Shown piece after piece: positions 13,714 through 19,487 of a DNA stretch of 25,943 nucleotides; the first letter of the stretch is position 1; each line of letters starts with the position of its first letter. A program made the translations under genes and the position numbers. The notes below the pieces were generated by a model. It was not told where the DNA came from, searched no databases, and worked only from the letters and a program-made list of their open reading frames with translations. The stretch is from a virus, in the IMG/VR virus record IMGVR_UViG_3300027793_000260, positions 1 to 25,943 of that record. The stretch is one strand, 5' to 3'.

Positions 13714-13934
13714 ATTTTCTGAAAGATTATGGAAACATATATGCAAAAATTACAGATGAAGTTACTGGTGTGGAGTACTCTTTGATGGATACGATCGTTA
13801 ATCTCATAAAAAGAATTGAAGTTTTAGAGAAAGAATCAGTGGAAACTTCCAATGTTATCTATGAACTCCAAAATAAAATTGATTTGTTACAAGAACAAAA
13901 CACTACAATGATTAATTTTGAATTGGATACTTGA
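13710..13934 (+). CDS. 74-residue coiled-coil protein
   Basis: ATGA overlap at the start. An N-terminal beta-like part (YGNIYAKITDEVTGVEYS) is followed by a heptad-pattern helix from about 26 to 68 (IVNLIKRIEVLEKE, then YELQNKIDLLQEQN). It probably dimerises. Function unknown; the next gene begins 2 nt after the stop. Confidence 0.65.
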   Translation: MNFLKDYGNIYAKITDEVTGVEYSLMDTIVNLIKRIEVLEKESVETSNVIYELQNKIDLLQEQNTTMINFELDT

Positions 13935-13936
13935 TC

Positions 13937-14458
13937 ATGAAAACTACCACCGAAGTCTTTTACAATAATTTTGGGGACATATTCCTTGATGCACTTGATA
14001 GTGATGTGCCCCCAGAAGAAATATACAAACAAATTAAAAAAGTAGTAGAAGAAAATTATTATTATCATAAACATCTTTGTAGTAGGGCATATGAGTTCCT
14101 TGCTCTATTAAATGATAATGATAAAATAGATGCTGCACTTCAAGAAAGAGAGCATCATGACGGACCTAATAACGATTGGAATGATTTTTTTGGGGAAAAT
14201 TATTATCCAGAAGAAAATAAAAAAACATATGACGAAATTGCTGCTGATGGGTGGACTATGACTGCAGATGGATTTTGGATTAAGGAAGACAAACAAAGCA
14301 CGAATAAGTGGATTCTTCCAGTGGAGCTCGATGGCCTCACAGGAGATTGTTTTATTAATCTTCCAGATGACCTTTTAGATAAAGCTGGTTGGAAAGAAAA
14401 TGATCAGTTAGAATGGATTGATCGCGGTGATGGTTCGTTTGAACTTCGAAAGGTTTAG
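13937..14458 (+). CDS. Protein with C-terminal AbrB/MazE-like domain
   Basis: 173 residues from ATG 13937; a TTG two codons upstream is possible. The N-terminal two-thirds is acidic with many His/Asn (EREHHDGPNNDWNDFFGENYY) and DEIAADGWTMTADGFW. The last 45 residues have the swapped-hairpin beta pattern of AbrB/MazE-type DNA-binding domains: LPVELDGLTGDCFINLPDDLLDKAGW, then DQLEWIDRGDGSFEL. These domains occur in antitoxins and transition-state regulators. No toxin-like partner is adjacent, so a free regulator or anti-toxin-defence role is possible. It ends at a terminator-like hairpin. Confidence 0.7.
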   Translation: MKTTTEVFYNNFGDIFLDALDSDVPPEEIYKQIKKVVEENYYYHKHLCSRAYEFLALLNDNDKIDAALQEREHHDGPNNDWNDFFGENYYPEENKKTYDEIAADGWTMTADGFWIKEDKQSTNKWILPVELDGLTGDCFINLPDDLLDKAGWKENDQLEWIDRGDGSFELRKV

Positions 14459-14476
14459 TGCGGAAATCCGCACTTT
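14457..14476 (+). terminator. Hairpin closing the 9.5-14.5 kb small-gene run
   Basis: AGTGCGG (14457-14463) pairs with CCGCACT (14468-14474) around AAAT. The tail is T-rich but interrupted (TTTACTTATTTT), so termination strength is uncertain. Confidence 0.6.
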
Positions 14477-14501
14477 ACTTATTTTCATAATGCGATAAAA
14501 T
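14474..14501 (+). promoter_or_regulatory. Weak promoter candidate after the hairpin
   Basis: TTTACT (14474-14479) and TAAAAT (14496-14501) with a 16-nt spacer. Weaker than the other promoters, but again fused to a terminator-like hairpin, and followed by AAGGAG before a GTG start. Confidence 0.4.
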
Positions 14502-14526
14502 AGTAATGTAGTTAAGGAGAATTTTT

Positions 14527-14766
14527 GTGGCACTATCAAAAAATGTGAAAGAAAATCTAGAAGAAGCACAGAGTTATCTTCGTGCTGCTCTGGCAAATGC
14601 AGCACGATCAGAAAAGTCTACTATTAGTCATAGCATTTCCGAACTTTTAGTTGGAATTGATCGTATTGTAAAAATGGAAGAATTCTCTGATAAAATGGAA
14701 GAAATTACAGATAGAATCAAAAAAGAAGGTGGTGGAGGCTCCTCTTTTTTTGGAGGACTATTTTGA
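14527..14766 (+). CDS. 79-residue helical hypothetical protein, GTG start
   Basis: GTG start with AAGGAG (14514-14519) at good spacing. Ala/Glu/Lys-rich helices dominate: NVKENLEEAQSYLRAALANAA, then ISELLVGIDRIVKMEE, and a Gly-rich, Phe-containing tail GGGGSSFFGGLF. The flexible glycine tail ending in aromatics suggests a docking peptide. I recall similar small helical proteins in T4-like cyanophages, without a known role. Confidence 0.75.
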   Translation: MALSKNVKENLEEAQSYLRAALANAARSEKSTISHSISELLVGIDRIVKMEEFSDKMEEITDRIKKEGGGGSSFFGGLF

Positions 14767-14984
14767 CTCCAAAAAATTTTGATGGAAAAATAGTAATGAA
14801 TCCAGGCAACAAGCCATGTGATGTCTGGTTTTTTCGTAGAGAGACAGAAAAATATACATTGGAAGAATTTTTAGATCACATTAAACCAGAAGATATTGCC
14901 TGGGACAAACCAACTAATCAACTTTATTACAAAGATTGTGATGGACAAATTTTCAAATTGAATTTTCAAAATTTAAAATCTTAA
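14763..14984 (+). CDS. 73-residue hypothetical protein, TTG start
   Basis: No ATG is available at the upstream junction; TTG at 14763 overlaps the preceding stop (TTGA) and has GGAGGA 7 nt upstream, which decides the start. Internal ATG at 14796 is the alternative. Sequence is alpha/beta with CDVWFFRRETEKYTLEEFL and CDGQIFKLNF. No family recognised. Confidence 0.65.
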   Translation: MTPKNFDGKIVMNPGNKPCDVWFFRRETEKYTLEEFLDHIKPEDIAWDKPTNQLYYKDCDGQIFKLNFQNLKS

Positions 14985-15011
14985 GATATGGTTAAGAACC
15001 TCATACATAAT

Positions 15012-15029
15012 ATGACTGTGTGCTATAAT
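15012..15029 (+). promoter_or_regulatory. Extended -10 promoter
   Basis: TGTGTGCTATAAT with TATAAT at 15024-15029. No good -35 hexamer at 16-18 nt, so recognition would rely on the TGn extension or a phage factor. Confidence 0.5.
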
Positions 15030-15053
15030 GTAATGGATGACATAAAGGAAATC

Positions 15054-15221
15054 ATGCTTTCCCAGGAAGAATGGAACGAACTAAACACTCTCAAAAATGC
15101 AATTAACCAACATCCAGCATCGGTTCACCCAGTTAAAATGGAAAGGTTCACTGAACTTTTTGTTAAAACCTTAGAAGGAAAAGGTGATTTGATAAATCGA
15201 GAGGAGCCAACAAATTATTGA
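15054..15221 (+). CDS. 55-residue hypothetical protein
   Basis: Start chosen at ATG 15054 (MLSQEEWNELNTLKN), with AAGGA (15046-15050) upstream. Earlier in-frame ATGs at 14988 and 15033 precede or coincide with the transcript start set by the TATAAT box. Two helices joined by HPASVHPVKM; soluble and charged. Its stop precedes the late box of the glutaredoxin gene. Confidence 0.65.
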   Translation: MLSQEEWNELNTLKNAINQHPASVHPVKMERFTELFVKTLEGKGDLINREEPTNY

Positions 15222-15227
15222 TAAATA
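15221..15227 (+). promoter_or_regulatory. Late-type promoter box of the glutaredoxin gene
   Basis: ATAAATA followed by a T run, 22 nt before the ATG at 15250, the same geometry as at 10697 and 19209. Confidence 0.55.
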
Positions 15228-15249
15228 TTTTTTAAAAACACACACAAAT

Positions 15250-15486
15250 ATGAAATTCACTGTTTATTCCAAAGATGGCTGTCCATATTGCGACAAAATC
15301 AAACAAGTTCTCAAGCTTTCAAATTTAGATCATGTGGTTTATAATTTGGGAGAACATTTTTCTAGAGAGGAATTTTATGCTGAATTTGGCACTGGGTCTA
15401 CATTTCCTCAAGTCATTATGAATGATCACCATTTAGGTGGTTGTACGGATACTGTAAAATACTTAAAGGAAAACGGAATTGTATAA
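15250..15486 (+). CDS. Glutaredoxin
   Basis: 78 residues with all hallmarks: YSKDGCPYC with the CPYC active site at 11-14, cis-proline in TFPQV (Pro53), and GGCTD (63-67) for glutathione binding. A cytoplasmic thiol-disulfide reductant. In T4-like phages glutaredoxin (NrdC type) regenerates phage ribonucleotide reductase, which is not in this window. Tightly followed (0 nt) by the next gene. Family certain, electron partner inferred. Confidence 0.95.
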   Translation: MKFTVYSKDGCPYCDKIKQVLKLSNLDHVVYNLGEHFSREEFYAEFGTGSTFPQVIMNDHHLGGCTDTVKYLKENGIV

Positions 15487-15840
15487 ATGCAAGAGTATTG
15501 TTTTGATGTAGAAAGGGCCATAGACTATGCTTTTTCTGAGCAAAAATTTGTTATGGATTTTTATCAGTACTTAAAGGGAAAAGAGGCAAAGCGTGTTGAG
15601 GCTAAACAGTTTTTGGAAAGCTCCACGGCCATTAATTTAAAATTTTTAGTTGAAGAATTGGATGTATATCTTGAGGGCGGTCAAGATGAAATACATAAAC
15701 AACTAAGAGAAGCATATGGTTATTTGTCTAAACCATTTGCTCGAAAAATTCGTAACTATCTTGATTCTATTTTGACTGATACTGAAAAATACTTGTATGA
15801 CAAAAGACCGGGAAGAAGGAAGAAGGTTACGAATAAATAG
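15487..15840 (+). CDS. 117-residue hypothetical protein
   Basis: Starts directly after the glutaredoxin stop. Helical: FDVERAIDYAFSEQKFVMDF, KRVEAKQFLES, INLKFLVEELDVYLEGGQDE, and a basic C-terminus (KRPGRRKKVTNK). One Cys at residue 5. Predominantly amphipathic helices suggest a helical bundle. The basic tail may bind nucleic acid. No known family, although this position after a glutaredoxin is common in cyanophage small-gene runs. Confidence 0.75.
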   Translation: MQEYCFDVERAIDYAFSEQKFVMDFYQYLKGKEAKRVEAKQFLESSTAINLKFLVEELDVYLEGGQDEIHKQLREAYGYLSKPFARKIRNYLDSILTDTEKYLYDKRPGRRKKVTNK

Positions 15841-15844
15841 AGGT

Positions 15845-15985
15845 ATGGAGCTGATGCTCCGAAACTATAAGATAAAAAAGGAGGAACCTAGTTTTTTCAG
15901 TTTTGTTTATGCGAAAATGGTTTCTCTTTTTAAAAAAGAATTTCATTTTCGCGTAGAATTACACATAAAGAAAAAAAATTCTTAG
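15845..15985 (+). CDS. 46-residue basic hypothetical protein
   Basis: ATG 15845 (GAGGT directly upstream) or ATG 15854. The sequence is NYKIKKEEPSFFSFVYAKMV followed by a basic FHFRVELHIKKKNS end. Too short for a confident call, but its stop lies 11 nt before the next well-supported gene and its frame stays open over a gene-sized gap. An ATAAATA at 15833-15839 is close upstream. Confidence 0.5.
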   Translation: MELMLRNYKIKKEEPSFFSFVYAKMVSLFKKEFHFRVELHIKKKNS

Positions 15986-15996
15986 GAGAAAGAACA

Positions 15997-16236
15997 ATGG
16001 TCGCAGTAGCTATAACATTAAGCATCCTGGTTACAATTTTGTTCTTCCTTGTTGGTGGGCTTATAGTTTGGGTGGTGAGCCAACATATTTCTGACAATAA
16101 ATTGCCATACATGCACCCAGAATTTTTTGACAAAAATGGAAATTTGATTCCAGACGAAATACTTGCTTTACGCTTTGAAGGAGATTTTAATGACTATCAC
16201 GAAGACGAAGAAGACAACGACGAAGACAACGACTGA
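15997..16236 (+). CDS. Membrane protein with acidic tail
   Basis: 79 residues, AGGAG at good spacing. One N-terminal membrane span (about 5-27, ITLSILVTILFFLVGGLIVWVV), then a soluble segment with MHPEFFDKNGNLIPDEILALRFEGD, then a tail of 12 acidic, His or Asn residues. The 'HPEFFDKNGNLIPDEILALRFE' pattern is familiar from T4-like cyanophages. The acidic tail is encoded by the same DNA that encodes the Thr/Lys start of the next protein in another frame. Confidence 0.8.
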   Translation: MVAVAITLSILVTILFFLVGGLIVWVVSQHISDNKLPYMHPEFFDKNGNLIPDEILALRFEGDFNDYHEDEEDNDEDND

Positions 16237-16759
16237 AACTGTACAATTACAGCCGAATCCATTTCAGCATGAGATTCTTGAACTAGTTTCTAAACAAAGA
16301 ACAAATCAAAAGAAAATAGAAATACTTCAAGAGTATCGTAATGATGCTCTTGTTTCTATTTTAATTTGGAATTTTGATGAAAGTGTAATTTCTATTTTAC
16401 CAGAGGGTCCTGTTCCATATTCTAGTTCCCAAGAACAAACTTCTGGTAACGACACTTTATCTGGTAGCATCGAAAAACAATTGGATAATCCAAGTAAATT
16501 GGATTCTCATATGGCAACTCAGAGGACATCTTTGAGGAAGGAAGTTAGTATTTTTTATAATTTTATCAAAGGTGGAAACGACTCTATATCAAAAATTCGT
16601 AGAGAAACTATGTTTATCAATCTACTTGAGGGATTACATCCACTCGAAGCTGAAATTTTAATTCTCACAAAAGACAAACAGTTGGCGTCTAAATATAAAA
16701 TAAGCCATCAAGTTATTATGGATGCGTATCCTGATATTCAATGGGGTGGAAGGTCTTGA
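16190..16759 (+). CDS. DUF6433-like conserved cyanophage protein
   Basis: 189 residues from ATG 16190, with GAAGGAG (16177-16183) as ribosome site. The first 17 residues are almost only Thr and Lys. The core has QKKIEILQEYRNDALVSIL, then IWNFDESVISILPEGPVPY, RTSLRKEVSIFYNFIKGG, RRETMFINLLEGLHPLEAE and KDKQLASKYKI. I recognise this as the DUF6433 pattern widespread in T4-like cyanophages; function is not known to me. It overlaps the upstream gene by 47 nt. A Ser/Thr/Gln-rich loop at about 85-120 looks disordered. Confidence 0.8.
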   Translation: MTITKTKKTTTKTTTETVQLQPNPFQHEILELVSKQRTNQKKIEILQEYRNDALVSILIWNFDESVISILPEGPVPYSSSQEQTSGNDTLSGSIEKQLDNPSKLDSHMATQRTSLRKEVSIFYNFIKGGNDSISKIRRETMFINLLEGLHPLEAEILILTKDKQLASKYKISHQVIMDAYPDIQWGGRS

Positions 16760-16782
16760 AAACTGTTTTGAAAGAAAAGAAA

Positions 16783-17091
16783 ATGACAGAATGGACAAAA
16801 GAAGAAAAAGAAAAAATAAATTCTGTTTATGGATGTGAATTAATTTATGAACATGCCACTATAGATCAAATAAAGGACACTTCTGTTCCCAATGACGCAT
16901 ATCTAATCTACTATGAAGTAGAAAGTAATTCATATGTGGATGTGTGTAGAGGAAGAAAAAAAGTAGATATTTTTGATTTATATTATGATAAGTTTGGTCC
17001 AGGATCGATCAAAAAAATAGATTTTGGATATGGAAGAACTAACCCTAGACTTTGGGGCGATAAAAATAAAGATATTAAGAAAAAGAAATGA
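16783..17091 (+). CDS. Conserved cyanophage hypothetical protein
   Basis: 102 residues from MTEWTKEEKEKINSVYGCEL. An in-frame ATG at 16741 would overlap the upstream gene by 19 nt and adds a basic stretch, so it is less likely. Motifs: YGCELIYEHATIDQI, PNDAYLIYYEVE, CRGRKKVDIFDLYYDKFG, and FGYGRTNPRLWG. I recall this set from T4-like cyanophages as a hypothetical protein. The two Cys are far apart; no enzyme motif seen. Overlaps the next gene by 4 nt. Confidence 0.8.
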   Translation: MTEWTKEEKEKINSVYGCELIYEHATIDQIKDTSVPNDAYLIYYEVESNSYVDVCRGRKKVDIFDLYYDKFGPGSIKKIDFGYGRTNPRLWGDKNKDIKKKK

Positions 17092-17276
17092 GCACAGGAT
17101 TTGACAATAAAGAAAATGTAATCATCTATAAAGATGAGGTAAAAAATTTAATTAAGAAATACAAGAAAATAAAAAAGTATATGAAATCTCCTTTATTCCA
17201 AATTAAAACGATGGATGGTACGGAAAGTTTAGTTTCGGACCTTATAAAAGAATATGAGGAAGATCCAGTAGACTGA
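17088..17276 (+). CDS. 62-residue hypothetical protein
   Basis: ATGA overlap upstream and TGATG overlap with speD downstream. Very Lys/Tyr-rich helix (EVKNLIKKYKKIKKYMKS) then an acidic end. Coupled to speD but with no recognisable link to polyamine metabolism. Confidence 0.65.
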   Translation: MSTGFDNKENVIIYKDEVKNLIKKYKKIKKYMKSPLFQIKTMDGTESLVSDLIKEYEEDPVD

Positions 17277-17602
17277 TGGGAAAGCACTATTTGTTAAATC
17301 TCTATGGTTGTACTTATGCACATCTAAATGATGTGCATTTTCTTGTTGATTTGTTGGAAAATGCTGCTATAATAAGTGGTGCAACAGTATGTCAGACTAT
17401 TTTTAAGCAGTTTGATCCACAAGGAGTTACTATTTTATGTCTACTTTCTGAAAGTCATATCTCCATTCATACATGGCCAGAAAGGGGAGATGCTGCCGTA
17501 GATATTTTTACATGTGGAGACTGCAATCCAAAAATCGGTTGCGATGTTATAGTCGAACAATTGAATCCAGAAAGATATAAACTAGAGTTTGTTAAAAGGT
17601 AA
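17276..17602 (+). CDS. speD: S-adenosylmethionine decarboxylase, prokaryotic pyruvoyl type
   Basis: 108 residues. The self-cleavage site is in LSESHISIHTWPE, with cleavage expected between Glu59 and Ser60, so Ser60 becomes the pyruvoyl group. His65 and Cys80 (FTCGDCNP) match the catalytic residues of class 1b enzymes. The product, decarboxylated SAM, donates aminopropyl groups for spermidine synthesis. Cyanophages commonly carry speD; polyamines may help DNA packing or stabilise photosystem II. Start by TGATG overlap. It is the last gene of its run; a hairpin follows. Confidence 0.97.
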   Translation: MGKHYLLNLYGCTYAHLNDVHFLVDLLENAAIISGATVCQTIFKQFDPQGVTILCLLSESHISIHTWPERGDAAVDIFTCGDCNPKIGCDVIVEQLNPERYKLEFVKR

Positions 17603-17623
17603 ATTGTTTGTAAATCTTAACAT

Positions 17624-17650
17624 CATTTTGTATATTCCTGATACAAAATG
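17624..17650 (+). terminator. 10-bp perfect hairpin after speD
   Basis: CATTTTGTAT (17624-17633) and ATACAAAATG (17641-17650) are exact complements around a 7-nt loop. No T run follows, so it may protect the 3' end of mRNA rather than terminate. The gap 17603-17783 otherwise holds the next promoter and leader. Confidence 0.5.
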
Positions 17651-17656
17651 GTATCA

Positions 17657-17697
17657 ATAAATACACTCTTGACATACATAAAAATTAGGAGTATACT
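17657..17697 (+). promoter_or_regulatory. Strong sigma-70 promoter with adjacent late-type box
   Basis: TTGACA (17669-17674), 17-nt spacer, TATACT (17692-17697). ATAAATA at 17657-17663 lies just upstream of the -35. The transcript has a leader of about 80 nt before the ATG at 17784. Confidence 0.8.
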
Positions 17698-17783
17698 ACT
17701 TCTATCGTTGACTGGGATGTCCAGCGGAAGTATCCTTTAAGGAGAAGCAACGCAAATTTACATACAGTAAAGGAGCTAAGCTA

Positions 17784-17918
17784 ATGTCTAAGGTTGTTTA
17801 TAGAGGTGTCGAGTATGACACCGAAATGCGTCGTCAAGCGCAACAGCAACAACAGCAACAGCCTCAACAATACGATGAAGCATATCGTGGCGTTAAATTC
17901 GTAAAGGAGTCTAAGTAA
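17784..17918 (+). CDS. DUF4278-like small protein with polyglutamine stretch
   Basis: 44 residues, with AAAGGAG (17769-17775) upstream. The sequence opens MSKVVYRGVEYD and closes with YRGVKFVKESK, so the YRGV-aromatic signature of the cyanobacterial DUF4278 family occurs at both ends. Between them is QAQQQQQQQPQQ. The family is mainly found in cyanobacteria and their phages and has no known function. Strong promoter and ribosome site predict high expression. Confidence 0.75.
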   Translation: MSKVVYRGVEYDTEMRRQAQQQQQQQPQQYDEAYRGVKFVKESK

Positions 17919-17919
17919 A

Positions 17920-18021
17920 ATGAATACTTACTTTGTTCGTTATCTTAAGAAAAAAGCAAAGAAAGAAAAACTTCTATTAGCCGCACAATTGAATATGGCA
18001 AAACGGCCACAAATTGCATAA
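17920..18021 (+). CDS. 33-residue very basic peptide
   Basis: Begins 1 nt after the DUF4278-like gene and probably shares its transcript. MNTYFVRYLKKKAKKEKLLL is followed by AAQLNMAKRPQIA; a basic helix with 10 Lys/Arg in 33 residues. Ends 6 nt before a terminator. The tight fit between the upstream stop and the terminator supports it being a gene. Confidence 0.55.
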   Translation: MNTYFVRYLKKKAKKEKLLLAAQLNMAKRPQIA

Positions 18022-18027
18022 GACTCT

Positions 18028-18053
18028 GGAGGATTGACAGTCCTCCTTTTTTT
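18028..18053 (+). terminator. Rho-independent terminator with -35 box in its loop
   Basis: GGAGGA (18028-18033) pairs with TCCTCC (18041-18046) around TTGACAG, followed by T7 (18047-18053). Ends the DUF4278-like transcript. Confidence 0.85.
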
Positions 18054-18062
18054 GTGTATAAT
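18034..18062 (+). promoter_or_regulatory. Consensus sigma-70 promoter embedded in the terminator
   Basis: TTGACA (18034-18039), exact 17-nt spacer and TATAAT (18057-18062). Both hexamers are perfect. The terminator's right arm and T tract form the spacer. Confidence 0.9.
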
Positions 18063-18083
18063 AGATGGGCACGAAACGAGTTC

Positions 18084-18272
18084 ATGAATCCAGAAAAAAT
18101 AAACCTAATCATCAAGAACATGGAGCTTTTAATTGAGTCACTTAAGCTCGAAATTAAAGAAGAAAAAGAAGAAGAAAATAAGTATACTATAAAATTGGAA
18201 GAGCTTTTTTCGGCAGAAAAAAAAGAAGATCTTATAGATACTTATGAACCTGATTATTATGAGGAACGATAA
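18084..18272 (+). CDS. 62-residue acidic coiled-coil-like protein
   Basis: Start at MNPEKINLIIKNMELL; an in-frame ATG at 18054 lies inside the promoter and is excluded. Nearly all helix, Glu/Lys-rich (ESLKLEIKEEKEEEN), with an acidic Tyr-containing end DTYEPDYYEER. Followed by TAATG overlap with the next gene. Function unknown; leads the thyX transcript. Confidence 0.65.
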   Translation: MNPEKINLIIKNMELLIESLKLEIKEEKEEENKYTIKLEELFSAEKKEDLIDTYEPDYYEER

Positions 18273-18460
18273 TGTACGAAGAATTGACTGCATTTGAAAG
18301 AGCACTTGCAAGATTTGGAGATAAAGTTCAATATGTCGTTGGTTTGGAGATTAGTGATAAAATTTCTCCGGAAACTGCATATCAAGAAATTAAAGAAATG
18401 ATAAAGGAATTAAAAAAACTTCGTAAAATTGAAAAGGACACCTGGGAGAATAATGAATGA
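18272..18460 (+). CDS. 62-residue helical hypothetical protein
   Basis: TAATG start and ATGA overlap with thyX. MYEELTAFERALARFGDKVQ, then ETAYQEIKEMIKELKKLRK. The pair of helices around GLEISDKISPE looks like a small helical hairpin. I recall similar short proteins beside cyanophage thyX, without known function. Confidence 0.7.
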   Translation: MYEELTAFERALARFGDKVQYVVGLEISDKISPETAYQEIKEMIKELKKLRKIEKDTWENNE

Positions 18461-19209
18461 AACCCATTAAAGCAAAAGATTTACTTGAACTCGATAAGAA
18501 CCTACAAGTAGTAGTTCTTCAATGTTATCCTGAACCAGAAAAAGTCATTTATCAAGCAGGTAAAGCCGACTATTCGGAAACTCCAATTCACTCCCAACAA
18601 ATTCCATCTTCACATGAGTGTGGTGTATGGGTTGTGGATCGTCTCTTGAGTAATGAGAAAGGTCACTGGGGACCACTAGAACACCCTGCAATCACCTTCT
18701 CAGTGTCTGGATATGTCCACAATGTTGCGATGCAAGCAAGGACCCATAGAGTGGGCGTAAGCTTTGATGTTCAATCCCAACGATATACTGGAAAGAGAGT
18801 CATTAAAGTTGCAAGTGGGGAACTCAAACCAGAAGATGTATTCTTTGTTCGTCCTCCTGGTTTCTATACCAATCGTTATGGTAAGAAGTATGATTGGACT
18901 CAAGAAGATTACCAAGACGAACTTGATTGGATTCTAGAAGGCTGTAAGCGTTATGCCGCAAAATATGAAAAAGGAATGTGTGAAGAACACATTAGGGATT
19001 ATCTTGCACAAGCAATTCGTCAGAACTTTGTGGTTTCTTTTAACCTACGCTCTGTTCTTCATATTATGGATCTGCGTGCAAAGATGGACGCCCAACTAGA
19101 AATACAGGCACTATGTGAACAGTTTGTTCCACATCTTCAAGAATGGGCACCAAATGTTTGGCAATATTATGAAGAAAAGCGTCTACATCGTGCTCGGTTG
19201 AGTCCATAA
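18457..19209 (+). CDS. thyX: FAD-dependent thymidylate synthase
   Basis: 250 residues. The ThyX signature is present as RTHRVGVSFDVQSQRYTG (95-112), the variant with one extra residue before the Ser that I recall from cyanobacteria and their phages. The C-terminal LRSVLHIMDLR and DAQLEIQAL segments match the second half of the family fold. It methylates dUMP using methylene-tetrahydrofolate, FAD and NADPH, supplying dTMP for phage DNA synthesis. It is third in a coupled operon. The late-type box at 19209 overlaps its stop region and separates it from the next gene. Confidence 0.97.
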   Translation: MKPIKAKDLLELDKNLQVVVLQCYPEPEKVIYQAGKADYSETPIHSQQIPSSHECGVWVVDRLLSNEKGHWGPLEHPAITFSVSGYVHNVAMQARTHRVGVSFDVQSQRYTGKRVIKVASGELKPEDVFFVRPPGFYTNRYGKKYDWTQEDYQDELDWILEGCKRYAAKYEKGMCEEHIRDYLAQAIRQNFVVSFNLRSVLHIMDLRAKMDAQLEIQALCEQFVPHLQEWAPNVWQYYEEKRLHRARLSP

Positions 19210-19215
19210 TAAATA
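19209..19215 (+). promoter_or_regulatory. Late-type promoter box before the 19239 gene
   Basis: ATAAATA, 23 nt before the ATG at 19239. Same spacing class as the boxes at 10697 and 15221. Confidence 0.55.
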
Positions 19216-19238
19216 ATATATCTTGAAATTTATAATTC

Positions 19239-19484
19239 ATGGCAATATATCCGATTGTTAATAAAGAAACGGGCGAGAAAAAAGTTGTTGAAATGAGTGT
19301 CCATGACATCACTCAATGGTACAAAGACAATCCAGAATGGCAAAGAGATTGGTCAGAGGGATGTGCAAGTCCAGGAGAAGTGGGGGAATGGAAAGATCGC
19401 CTTGTGAATAAAAATCCAGGGTGGGGAGAAATCCTAAAAAAAGCCAATAAAGCTGGCGGAAGTAAATCACAAATGCAAATCTGA
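19239..19484 (+). CDS. Small conserved cyanophage protein beside phoH
   Basis: 81 residues: MAIYPIVNKETGEKKVVEMS, then ITQWYKDNPEWQRDWSEGCA and GEVGEWKDRLVNKNPGWGEIL. The opening strand-turn-strand and the 'NPEWQRDWSEG / NPGWGEIL' pattern resemble FmdB-like small regulators annotated in T4-like cyanophages, but the zinc ribbon cysteines of FmdB are absent (one Cys only). Followed 3 nt later by phoH. Function not known. Confidence 0.8.
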   Translation: MAIYPIVNKETGEKKVVEMSVHDITQWYKDNPEWQRDWSEGCASPGEVGEWKDRLVNKNPGWGEILKKANKAGGSKSQMQI

Positions 19485-19487
19485 TAT

